The notes under the pieces are model-generated. The model was given only the letters and a program-made list of their open reading frames with translations. It ran no database searches and was not told where the DNA came from. From Nitrospira moscoviensis (lineage in GTDB: Bacteria; Nitrospirota; Nitrospiria; Nitrospirales; Nitrospiraceae), in contig NZ_CP011801.1 of assembly GCF_001273775.1 (NCBI RefSeq), forward strand, positions 2,892,001 to 2,956,000: a stretch of 64,000 nucleotides of DNA. Reading direction: 5' to 3'. The position numbers and the translations under genes were made by a program. Below, piece after piece: positions 37,057 to 44,698 of this stretch. Numbering within the stretch: position 1 is the first letter of the stretch; each line of letters begins with the position of its first letter.

Positions 37057-37761
37057 TCACGGGAAATTCGGCCCGAAGCCATAGGAATCCACGGGCGAAG
37101 CCGGCGTTCCATTCATGGGCGATGGGCCCGGATTGCTCGGAGCCCCTGGCACACCGTTGACTCGCGGCTGCGCCATGGAATGACGGCTCTCGTCCTGAAG
37201 GTTGAGATCCTGATAGGGGCTGGGACCCGACCCTGTCCCTGAGGCAGCGCCGGTCCCCCCGGACTTGCCGCGACTCGCTCGTTCAACCATCCGTGACGTC
37301 TTCGGCAAGAAATCGGCGCCGGGCCGAGCGCCGTGCGGGACGCGACGCATGCCTTGCCGGTGGCCATAGACAAAATGCGCCTCGCTCAGCACGACGTACA
37401 GCTGAGCCGAATCGTGCAGCCGGCCCTTCGAATCCTGATAAGGAGCGATCCAGACTCGCAGGACGTCCGCCGGGACCAGGACCGGCTTGCCCAGATAGGA
37501 ATCGATCGTCCCCGCCAACGGTGGCGCCGGCGGAAACCCCTCCCTGGGGCCGGTCGGATTGCGACCGTGACTCTCCTGCGTGAGATCCTGGGATGGAGGA
37601 GACGGCTCAAACCTCCGATCGAAGTTCTCCGAGACCGACCGGCAACTGGCGGATTCAGGATAGCCCTTGCAACTGAATTGCGACTGATAGCCACAGCCCG
37701 ACAAGAGGACGAGCACCATCGCCATCACGCCGGTCCCAACCTGTCCGCCGATGTGTCGCAT
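37057..37761 (-). CDS. traV: TraV, outer-membrane core lipoprotein
   Basis: A 234-residue lipoprotein starting at the ATG at 37761 (GAGG 8 bases upstream; an earlier ATG overlapping the dsbC stop is possible). The lipobox is LLSGC with Cys23. Typical TraV elements follow: FSCKGYPESASC, then RVWIAPYQDSKGRLHD and YVVLSEAHFVYG. The C-terminal 60 residues are Pro/Gly-rich and disordered. TraV anchors the TraK/TraB core complex in the outer membrane (VirB7-like role). It lies between traC and the DsbC-like gene. Confidence 0.9.
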   Translation of the reverse strand: MRHIGGQVGTGVMAMVLVLLSGCGYQSQFSCKGYPESASCRSVSENFDRRFEPSPPSQDLTQESHGRNPTGPREGFPPAPPLAGTIDSYLGKPVLVPADVLRVWIAPYQDSKGRLHDSAQLYVVLSEAHFVYGHRQGMRRVPHGARPGADFLPKTSRMVERASRGKSGGTGAASGTGSGPSPYQDLNLQDESRHSMAQPRVNGVPGAPSNPGPSPMNGTPASPVDSYGFGPNFP

Positions 37762-37790
37762 TCTCAGTCCTCTTTCTCGACCCGTACTCG

Positions 37791-38618
37791 TCATTGTCCA
37801 ACCGGGAGGCCAAGATTCGGCCGAACCTGGCCCAGGATCTCCTCCGCGGAACGATGCCCGAGCACCAGGGTGCCGTTCGGCAAGAAGATCGACGGGGTGC
37901 TCGACACATGCAGGTCGTGACCCAGTTTGAGATTCTCGTCGATCGGATGGGCACAGGGCTGCTCCGGAGATGGGACCGGCTGACCCGCCAGGGCGTGATC
38001 AAGCATGGCGGCCCGGTCCTCCGCGCACCAGATCGCGACGGACTTGCGATAGGCATCCGGGTGCGGACGCACCAGCGGGTAGAGCACCACCGCGACGGGC
38101 ACACCGGCCTGAACAATCTTCTTCACTTCAGGATGAAATTTGCGGCAGAAGGGACAATCCGGATCATCGAACACCACAATCGGGCGCAGCGCAGGCTCCC
38201 TCTGTGCCTCGGCTTGTGGTTTCAACAGAATGACCTTGGAGAGATCCAAGCCCGAGAGCACCTCCTGCTGCTTGCGCCTCACGTAGTCCCTGGTCAAGTT
38301 CCGTCCGGAAGCCAGGTCGAACAGGCCACCCGAGAAGACGTACCGCCCGCTCTCATGGACGTACAGGATGCTCGCCTCCAACGCCGCTCCGTCGGTCTCG
38401 ACCAGATACCAGCCAGCGATCTCGGTTGGCGAGAGCTGCTTGATCGTCACTCCGGGGAACTTCGCCTCGAATGTTGCTCTGACCGCCCCTTCCGGAAGTC
38501 CCTCCGCAACAACGGGCCCTGAGCCACATAGCATCGCGACTCCGACCAGAGTGACCCTCATCGAGAGTCCCAGAAGATCTGCTGTTCGCATGAGCACACT
38601 CCAACATGTTCCGGTCAT
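37791..38618 (-). CDS. DsbC-like periplasmic disulfide isomerase
   Basis: A 275-residue exported protein; the ATG at 38618 follows GGGAG by 7 bases. The signal peptide ends near residue 38 (PVVAEG). An N-terminal dimerisation domain (SPTEIAGWYLVET) precedes a thioredoxin fold with DDPDCPFCRKFHPEV near residue 154 and the cis-proline in STPSIFLPNG. DsbC proteins rearrange disulfides. Here the clients are presumably the cysteine-rich TraN, TraU and TraH. It sits between traB and traV, as in several SXT/R27-like elements. Confidence 0.92.
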   Translation of the reverse strand: MTGTCWSVLMRTADLLGLSMRVTLVGVAMLCGSGPVVAEGLPEGAVRATFEAKFPGVTIKQLSPTEIAGWYLVETDGAALEASILYVHESGRYVFSGGLFDLASGRNLTRDYVRRKQQEVLSGLDLSKVILLKPQAEAQREPALRPIVVFDDPDCPFCRKFHPEVKKIVQAGVPVAVVLYPLVRPHPDAYRKSVAIWCAEDRAAMLDHALAGQPVPSPEQPCAHPIDENLKLGHDLHVSSTPSIFLPNGTLVLGHRSAEEILGQVRPNLGLPVGQ

Positions 38619-38638
38619 CAACTTGCTCCCTTTGGTTA

Positions 38639-39988
38639 TTATTGGATCGGCACCGCGGATGGGTTAAACGAACCCGGTGGGCTGTACACGCTGCTGTATG
38701 GAGCAGACGACAAGAAAAACTCCTCGAGTTCCTTTCCATCCGACACAATGAAGTCCACCTCCCGATCCGCTGAGACCTCGATGATCGGGAAAATCGAGGA
38801 GGCCATCACGGCGTAGTGGCGTGCCAGCAACGACGCCGCGTTTCCCGCTCCGCCCGCCACCCCCGCCATTGCGAGTTGGCCCGCCGGCGGAAACGTGAAG
38901 GCTTGCGACGGACTGCTGGAGATCACGAAGCCCTGTTGAAACGGCATGAACGCGCGGCTGATGCCCGACACGAAGCCCGCCAGGAGCGAGCGCGCCAACA
39001 TCGCGCCCTCTTTCATCACCACCGGCCCGCGCATGCCGGCTTTGCCGTCCTCGCCGGCGACGAAGCCTTTGATGCTCATGTCCACCGCTGTGCCGTTCTG
39101 CCGGACGCAGGAGATATTGACCCCGCGAATCTGCACGCGCTCCGAGGACAATTCCGCGAGCCCTTCCCCCATTAAGAAGCAGTCGGTGGCATGCACCCGA
39201 AAGTCATTGGGGAGCTTCATCAGATTCCGGATCTGCATCAGGATGGGAGAGGGACTGTTCCCCATCGCGCCTCCGCCCCCTCCCGTGGCGCCGGCGGTCC
39301 GCGCCGGCGCATCCAAGCCGGAGAGCAATTTGACGGGGACGATCGTGCCCGTGGGCAGCCAGTATTTCTTGGGCTGATTCGTCCGAAGGGACACCGGCTC
39401 GACCCGGAAGGTGCGAATGCCATCGGTCGGTGCCACAATGACATCTTTCTTCTCACTGCCGACCTGCCGAGCAGGGATGGGCGCGGAGGCCGTGCCTGGA
39501 ACCCGCGGCGGAGTGCCGGAGCGCTGGTTGAGGGCATCCGGCCCTTGGGCCCAGGTCGGAGGAAGCGGGGGCGGTAGGACCCCGTTTCTTACGGCTGTCT
39601 TGTCCGCTCGCCCGTCGCCCGTCGGCCTGGACTCAGGCTTGAGCGGTTCCTTCTCTTTCGCTTCCATGCGAATACGCAGGCTGTCGATCATCCGCCGCAA
39701 CTCGTCCTTCTCTTGCGACAGCGCCTCGATCTTCTTCCCTGCCTCCGCCCGCCAGATCTCCTGGTCCGTTTTCGCCGCATCCAACGAGACTGGCTTGGAC
39801 TGGGCCTGCGCCCGGGCCGCGGGACTGCCGGGTGTCCGGAATTGGTTGAGCCCCACCGTGCCGACGGCGAGCACCACGAGACCGATCAGCCCGATCAGCC
39901 ATTTCGACGGCGGCGTCTTCGGTTTCCGGATCGGATCACCGCCCGGATTGAGAATTGGGCTTGTTGGTTTCTGCTGCATCGGATTCAT
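38639..39988 (-). CDS. traB: TraB, VirB10-like core-complex protein
   Basis: A 449-residue bitopic protein. It has a short cytoplasmic tail, one transmembrane helix (about 30-47), a coiled coil (about 70-112) and a Pro-rich linker. The periplasmic VirB10-like domain contains YWLPTGTIVPVKLLSGLDAP, CFLMGEGLAELSSERVQIR and a FPPAGQLAMAG region. TraB spans inner to outer membrane with TraK and TraV. Order K-B-(DsbC)-V-C is that of F-type systems. Confidence 0.93.
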   Translation of the reverse strand: MNPMQQKPTSPILNPGGDPIRKPKTPPSKWLIGLIGLVVLAVGTVGLNQFRTPGSPAARAQAQSKPVSLDAAKTDQEIWRAEAGKKIEALSQEKDELRRMIDSLRIRMEAKEKEPLKPESRPTGDGRADKTAVRNGVLPPPLPPTWAQGPDALNQRSGTPPRVPGTASAPIPARQVGSEKKDVIVAPTDGIRTFRVEPVSLRTNQPKKYWLPTGTIVPVKLLSGLDAPARTAGATGGGGGAMGNSPSPILMQIRNLMKLPNDFRVHATDCFLMGEGLAELSSERVQIRGVNISCVRQNGTAVDMSIKGFVAGEDGKAGMRGPVVMKEGAMLARSLLAGFVSGISRAFMPFQQGFVISSSPSQAFTFPPAGQLAMAGVAGGAGNAASLLARHYAVMASSIFPIIEVSADREVDFIVSDGKELEEFFLSSAPYSSVYSPPGSFNPSAVPIQ

Positions 39989-40054
39989 GTCGTCATGCTC
40001 TTTCGCCTCGGCGCGGACAAGCCCTCCCCCGGAGTACAGCCCGACCGTGCCGCT

Positions 40055-40804
40055 CTATTTCGCCGCCGGAGACGGAACCAGATCGATCCACAAGACTCGC
40101 ACCTCCTCGCCCGATTCGATGACGTGGCGATTCAAGGCGATCGCGAGCTCCTTCCCTGTGAAAAACTCCGACTCCCGGAGCGTCTGCGTCCCGGACGTCT
40201 TGTTCGCCAGCCGGTATGCCATCACGCGATAGCGTGGACAGCGGGATTCGATCCCCTTGACGACCTCGAGCTCCATCCACCTGGGATACTGCTCCGGGTC
40301 GATCGGGGCTGAATGGCAGCCTCGGGGCAAGTCTTCCAACGCCACTCGCCGCATCAACTCGACGAGCCCATCCACGTAGTCCGTCGCCAGCTTGACGGGA
40401 TCGTCTTCCCCCAGCGCTCCGTCCGCCCGATCGTCCTCGACCGTGATCCGTTGCGTCGATTCCGCGCTGGCCACCAGTTCGAAGACGTAGGCCTGTCTGC
40501 CGGCCATCACCACGAGATCCGCCGGGCTCGTGCGGACGCGAACCATGACATACCGGCCCTGCGCCTTCGCCTCCAGATCCGGTTTGGAGCTAGAGACGGA
40601 CGTCACCTCTTCGGGCAGCTCGATGACATTGATGTCACGAAGCGACACCGCCGCCCGCAGCGTCCGGCTATCCTCGACGGTCAGTCTCTGATCGGCCTGA
40701 CTGAACGGCGGACTTGCCAGCGCGAGCGCGATCGCGATGCTGGCTGCTGATCGCCACAATCTCAGGCCTGAAGTCTTTGAATCGCAGTGTGAGATGGTAT
40801 TCAC
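40055..40804 (-). CDS. traK: TraK, secretin-like outer-membrane-ring protein
   Basis: A 249-residue exported protein with a signal peptide (about residues 14-37, ending SQA). The N-terminal part has the TraK pattern of short beta strands (RDINVIELPEEVTSV, then RYVMVRVRTSPADLVVMAG). The C-terminal part carries RVMAYRLANKTSGTQTLRESEF and ends with a LWIDLVP strand. TraK forms the outer-membrane ring (VirB9-like). Its start lies 137 bases inside the end of traE, an unusually long overlap in a different frame. Confidence 0.88.
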   Translation of the reverse strand: MNTISHCDSKTSGLRLWRSAASIAIALALASPPFSQADQRLTVEDSRTLRAAVSLRDINVIELPEEVTSVSSSKPDLEAKAQGRYVMVRVRTSPADLVVMAGRQAYVFELVASAESTQRITVEDDRADGALGEDDPVKLATDYVDGLVELMRRVALEDLPRGCHSAPIDPEQYPRWMELEVVKGIESRCPRYRVMAYRLANKTSGTQTLRESEFFTGKELAIALNRHVIESGEEVRVLWIDLVPSPAAK

Positions 40805-41273
40805 GCTCCTCCTCTGCCACCAGAATCGACCCCGAAAACCGGCGTTCCAACCCGCTGATGATCACGTCGTCACCGACGATCTCCGTCGCGTCCGGGAAAA
40901 ACACCCGATTGAGGTTATTCCCGACGATGTAGATCCGCTCGGCCCCCAACCCTTCCGACATCATCCCGTACTGCTCCGGCGCCACGTAACGCAGCAGGAC
41001 CGTGTGGCCGAACTCGACGGATCTCGGCGTGACATTCGTGACGAACGGCAGCAAGGTCAGGGCGATCTGCCGCCGGTACTCATCCGAAACATTCCCGTCG
41101 GAGGTCACCAGGTATTCCTGGGAGACCGACGCGGGAACCACGTGGAGAATCTCCACCCGGCGATACAAGCCGTTCGCCATCAAGGCCAGCACCAATCCGA
41201 TGTTGGCCAGGAGCAGAACGAACGCGATGGCCCGCGTGCTGTAGAGATCCTTCACATAGCGTCCGATATGCAT
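40668..41273 (-). CDS. traE: TraE, VirB8-like inner-membrane protein
   Basis: A 201-residue protein with one N-terminal transmembrane helix (about 13-33) and a periplasmic domain carrying the TraE pattern (VTSDGNVSDEYRRQIAL, TNVTPRSVEFGHTVLLRYV, SGSILVAEEEREYHLTLRF). The last 25 or so residues are basic, lie in the region that also encodes the TraK signal peptide, and are probably not conserved. TraE is thought to act at pilus nucleation. It follows traL by 7 bases. Confidence 0.88.
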   Translation of the reverse strand: MHIGRYVKDLYSTRAIAFVLLLANIGLVLALMANGLYRRVEILHVVPASVSQEYLVTSDGNVSDEYRRQIALTLLPFVTNVTPRSVEFGHTVLLRYVAPEQYGMMSEGLGAERIYIVGNNLNRVFFPDATEIVGDDVIISGLERRFSGSILVAEEEREYHLTLRFKDFRPEIVAISSQHRDRARAGKSAVQSGRSETDRRG

Positions 41274-41280
41274 GCGCTCC

Positions 41281-41559
41281 TCACTCGATCAACTCCCGAA
41301 CCGTTCCATCCGGCCCCAACGGCAGGTCGAATCCCGGGATCCCGTACCAATACGCGAAGTGGAAGATGAATCCGTCGCTCTTCCCGCTCTTCAGCGTTGA
41401 AATCATGAACGTGCACAGGAGGCCAACGACGAGCAGAGAGGTCAGCTGCCGCGTGAGGATGCCGATGAAGCCGCAGAGAATCAGCACGATCAGTTCGTCC
41501 AACTCCCACCAGGCGATCTGTGGCGGACTGTCCATATATCTCGGGATGAAGACCTGCAT
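41281..41559 (-). CDS. traL: TraL, conjugative pilus assembly protein
   Basis: A 92-residue protein; the ATG at 41559 has GGAG 8 bases upstream. It begins with the TraL motif IPRYMDSPPQIAWWELDEL and has two hydrophobic helices (about residues 25-60), ending with a FAYWYGIPG segment. TraL (VirB3-like) is an inner-membrane component. Its length equals that of F TraL (91). It lies between the pilin gene and traE. Confidence 0.9.
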   Translation of the reverse strand: MQVFIPRYMDSPPQIAWWELDELIVLILCGFIGILTRQLTSLLVVGLLCTFMISTLKSGKSDGFIFHFAYWYGIPGFDLPLGPDGTVRELIE

Positions 41560-41671
41560 CGTGACGCTCCGCACTGGCACCCACCCGCTGACCCGTGGAC
41601 CGGGATCTGTCGCCGTGAACCAGAACGGGATGGAGTCGTCTGTGCAACCCCATCCCGATCGAGCCCGTGTC

Positions 41672-41980
41672 TTACATCAGTCCCGTGGTAATGGTCGGGA
41701 TCACGGTTGGCAAATAAAAGGACCCGGCTGCGACGCCGAATCCGGTGAACATGTAGCCCCACCGGCCGGCCATCGCAGAACCCAGCCCGATCGCCCCGGC
41801 AATCAGGCCCAGCAAGGTGCCGAGCGAACCCTGCATCCAGCCTGTCAACAGGGTGTTCAGCGGACCGAACGTCGCATCCGCGCCCGCGAACGCCGGAACC
41901 GCCATGATCACCATGCTGGCGAAGAGCACCATCGCTATCACGCCCAGAACCGCTGTCATCTTCTTCACGAGCTTATACAT
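41672..41980 (-). CDS. traA: TraA-type propilin
   Basis: A 102-residue precursor starting at the ATG at 41980, preceded by GGAGGG. A long leader with a hydrophobic stretch ends near AVPAFAGADA, a probable peptidase site. The mature pilin (about 70 residues) has two hydrophobic helices (LGTLLGLIAGAIGLGSAMAG and a Gly/Phe-rich one), the architecture of F pilin. It is the first recognised gene of the transfer operon, and the S26 peptidase above probably processes it. Confidence 0.85.
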   Translation of the reverse strand: MYKLVKKMTAVLGVIAMVLFASMVIMAVPAFAGADATFGPLNTLLTGWMQGSLGTLLGLIAGAIGLGSAMAGRWGYMFTGFGVAAGSFYLPTVIPTITTGLM

Positions 41981-41995
41981 ATGAGATCCCTCCAT

Positions 41996-42280
41996 GTTGT
42001 CTCCTCAGGAACAGTGAGAACCGAAGCCCCCGATTGCAGCCATGACGAACGAAGTCAGACAACAGACCGTCTTAGTTCCTCACTGGGTCACCTCTCTTTT
42101 CTGCATCGCCGTGGCTGGCCTCAGCCGTTTCATACGGATCGTCGGATCAGCCTGGGAGGTACGGCAGTGCACTGCCTGGCCGATTGGCCTCATTCCCCTT
42201 GATCGTTCCGTCGCCCCACGCTTGGTCCAGACTCGAACCGCACCGTCCCATGATGGATTTCTGCTCTTGCTCCATGAGCA
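41996..42280. other. Intergenic region upstream of the pilin gene
   Basis: About 285 bases with no convincing gene on either strand. It may contain the leader or promoter of the tra operon; no clear sigma-70 boxes recognised. Confidence 0.35.
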
Positions 42281-42622
42281 TCACTGAGTGAGTTCGCGCT
42301 GCTGATCGCTGTGGCCGGACTGCCGGACGGTTGTTTTCGGCAAGACCACGGGCAGTGACCGGACCGTCTTCAACAGCGACGACAGTGCTTCTGGAGCCGG
42401 ATCGAGGATGCGAGCCGATGGGAGAGGCGAGAGCAGATCCGCCTCCGGACAGGTCACCGGCGTCCCAAGCACATACTGAACAGTCTCTGGCACCGTCACG
42501 ACTCCGCCAGGAAGCTGGTACTTCCGTTCACACAGCTTCACGACCGCTCCCGCGTGGACGGCGACCGAGGACCAGGCAATCATGCCGGCCACGAGACTCA
42601 TCCTTCTCCACCGCATCGCCAA
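42281..42622 (-). CDS. Small secreted protein upstream of the tra operon
   Basis: A 113-residue protein with a signal peptide (hydrophobic residues about 9-24, ending VHA) and a mature part with two cysteines and a YQLPGGVVTVPETVQYVLG segment. No family recognised. It is on the same strand as the tra genes and 300 bases upstream of the pilin, so it may be the first gene of the operon. Confidence 0.55.
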   Translation of the reverse strand: MAMRWRRMSLVAGMIAWSSVAVHAGAVVKLCERKYQLPGGVVTVPETVQYVLGTPVTCPEADLLSPLPSARILDPAPEALSSLLKTVRSLPVVLPKTTVRQSGHSDQQRELTQ

Positions 42623-43006
42623 CTCCCTCTGCGCCGGCAGAAGCTCCTAGCTGCGTCACTCCAGACGGAACGACGCTCCGCCGCCTTGACAATTCCACGG
42701 AGAGTATTACCGGCTGATTGTGATACGAAGGGAAGTGCCGAAGGCTCTACTGCAGAGACAGTGATTGGTGAGAGACGGACGAAGAGAGCGATGGAGAATG
42801 ATGCTGAAATAACCGGCTATGGCGAACGGAGGCGTGATCTCGTTCCAGTGCCGTATAAAAGGCCTGAGGACTGCCGGTGTAGACCAGATGCCTCCGTTCG
42901 CCCCCCGGGGAACAACACTTCGCGGGACCGCGAACGATCCCGCGAGTCAATCATGACAGAAATGATGTCACAGCACGGACCGGCGCGAGCCGACACCCTT
43001 GAACCT
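42623..43006. other. Intergenic region with remnant of a recD-like 3' end
   Basis: About 385 bases. The right part (about 42760-42930) is homologous to the 3' end of the RecD2-like gene at 44.7 kb; the left part presumably holds the promoter of the transfer operon. Confidence 0.5.
42806..42895 (+). repeat. Direct repeat copy 1 (recD-like 3' end)
   Basis: Ninety bases matching 44758-44847 with about ten differences, same orientation, same spacing throughout. Weaker similarity extends to about 42760-42930. Translated leftward it gives GSPQAFYTALERDHASVRHS, nearly identical to the end of the helicase protein. Confidence 0.85.
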
Positions 43007-43795
43007 TCACAGATGGGCAACGAGCCGATCGCTCACAAGTTTCGCTGCGGCGCGAGCGTCGTACTCGACAATGGGCGCTAGTAAGGGGCGGAGATCTTCG
43101 TTGAAGGTCCGGGAGGCAACTTTCGCCGCCAGGTTCTCTTCGAAGTCTGTCACCCTGATCTTTGCCCCCGCTGCCTTCATGTAACGATGAAATGCCTCAA
43201 TGATGCGCTCGGGGTCGACACCCTCCATGCGCAGTCCGATCCACAGATCGAAGAGATCACGTCCTTTACGGCGCTGGTAGAGTGCCCGCAGCTTGGTGGC
43301 GAGCAGCTCTTCAAGCGTATACGTATTCACCGCGGCCTCGCCCTCGAACCACCGAGAACGGACGGCGAATACCCGTGACTTGAAGCCAAACACATCAAAG
43401 TGCTCCCGGCTGTTGATCTCGATCTTGAGCCGCAGTGGAACAACCGGCGGAACCTCGGACACCATGCGATAGCGAAGCGTCACATTGTCAGGGTTGTTTT
43501 GTCGACGCGGTGTCCCGAGTATTGGATCGAGCCGCGCTCGGAGTTTATCGAGAAGAGGTCCGATTGGGCCCGCCTTGCGCTGAACCAAATCGATATCCTC
43601 CGAATATCTGACGGGTCTGGCCACGTACAGTTTGTGCAGAGCAGTCCCACCTCGGAGAATGAGATGATCCGAGATTTCCAAGTCACGAAAGATCTCGACC
43701 AGAGCGCGGCAGAGTATCAGATCCTGCTCAACCTGAGCGTCTTGGGGCCAGGGCGCCACGTTTCGCCACTGAGTGATGAAGGCCTGCGGAATCAT
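43007..43795 (-). CDS. AbiEii/AbiGii-family nucleotidyltransferase toxin
   Basis: A 262-residue protein with the nucleotidyltransferase signature LRGGTALHK (about residue 48) and SEDIDL (about residue 66), and the family block TYTLEELLATKLRALYQRRKGRDLFDLW (split helices, about residues 160-185). AbiEii/MenT-type toxins transfer nucleotides to tRNA or other RNA to arrest growth. It follows the AbiEi gene with ATGA overlap, the normal toxin-antitoxin order. Confidence 0.92.
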   Translation of the reverse strand: MIPQAFITQWRNVAPWPQDAQVEQDLILCRALVEIFRDLEISDHLILRGGTALHKLYVARPVRYSEDIDLVQRKAGPIGPLLDKLRARLDPILGTPRRQNNPDNVTLRYRMVSEVPPVVPLRLKIEINSREHFDVFGFKSRVFAVRSRWFEGEAAVNTYTLEELLATKLRALYQRRKGRDLFDLWIGLRMEGVDPERIIEAFHRYMKAAGAKIRVTDFEENLAAKVASRTFNEDLRPLLAPIVEYDARAAAKLVSDRLVAHL

Positions 43796-44598
43796 CCTTC
43801 AGGCTCCAACTTGGCATTGACCAGGAGACGCCACTTCCGGCTCTCAGGCCCATCTCCGACCGGTGAGGCCGGATCCAGCGGTCTCAAAGGGGGATCTTTC
43901 TTGTCAACCCAATCGGCTAGGCCGCGCGTCAACTTCCTGCGGCTCAGCCGATCAAGCAGATATCCCAACCGTTGCGCAACGAGGATCTCTTCATGTCTCT
44001 TCACTATCGCTGTGAGTTTGGCCGCATCCAGACGCTCGGCCAGTTCAGCCAGCACGGTGATCACGTGTTCCAGCCCTCCGGCCGGTCTAGGATAGCGAAC
44101 AAGGTCCCAGGCCGTTGTCTCAGCTGAGGAGGCCTTCTGGAAGCCGGTCGGGGTCTTGACCTCGACCGTGACTGAACGGTCGAACGGTCCCTTTCCGAAG
44201 AAGCGGATGTGCACGTTGCCAACCCGAATTGGTCGTACAGCTCGCGTCGGCACCATGACCTGGAATTCCTGCGGTCTATGGTGTGCCGCACCATGACTCT
44301 GAGCCGCGGAGAGCAGCCCCACGTAGTACGGTTTCCCCATATTCTTCATGAGCTCATCGATAAACCACTCCGGAGGCAGAGTGCCGACGGACCGGTGCTG
44401 CGGGTCCACGATGACGTAGAACCCGGACCGGGGCATCACCAGACGGCCGGCCTTGACCAGCCGATGCAAAGCCATGTATACGGCTCCCGGTGTTGCCCCG
44501 AGCTGCTGTTTCGCCTCCGCTCGCGTGAACGTATAGCGTCCTGTTGCCAGGAGGTTGTCGACAAATTGGCCAGCTGAGATGGTGGGTCTTGCATTCAT
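43792..44598 (-). CDS. AbiEi-family antitoxin/autorepressor
   Basis: A 268-residue protein with an N-terminal winged helix (FTRAEAKQQLGATPGAVYMALHRL, GRLVMPRSGFYVIVDP) and the AbiEi C-terminal domain (PYYVGLLSAAQSHGAAHHRPQEFQV, then TAWDLVRYP). It neutralises or silences the toxin and represses the operon. Upstream is a short noncoding gap before the helicase gene, with the second copy of the direct repeat. Confidence 0.93.
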   Translation of the reverse strand: MNARPTISAGQFVDNLLATGRYTFTRAEAKQQLGATPGAVYMALHRLVKAGRLVMPRSGFYVIVDPQHRSVGTLPPEWFIDELMKNMGKPYYVGLLSAAQSHGAAHHRPQEFQVMVPTRAVRPIRVGNVHIRFFGKGPFDRSVTVEVKTPTGFQKASSAETTAWDLVRYPRPAGGLEHVITVLAELAERLDAAKLTAIVKRHEEILVAQRLGYLLDRLSRRKLTRGLADWVDKKDPPLRPLDPASPVGDGPESRKWRLLVNAKLEPEG

Positions 44599-44698
44599 AT
44601 CGGTTGCACAATCTAACGAATCTCGTAATATTCCGCAACCTGTTTATTGGTCATGTTCAGGCTGATTATCGCTGCATGCCTTCTGGATACCGCGCACT

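Noticed and set aside
34465..37242. Very long rightward open frame opposite traC
   Set aside because: It mirrors the traC reading frame, has no recognisable protein pattern and arises from codon composition in GC-rich DNA.
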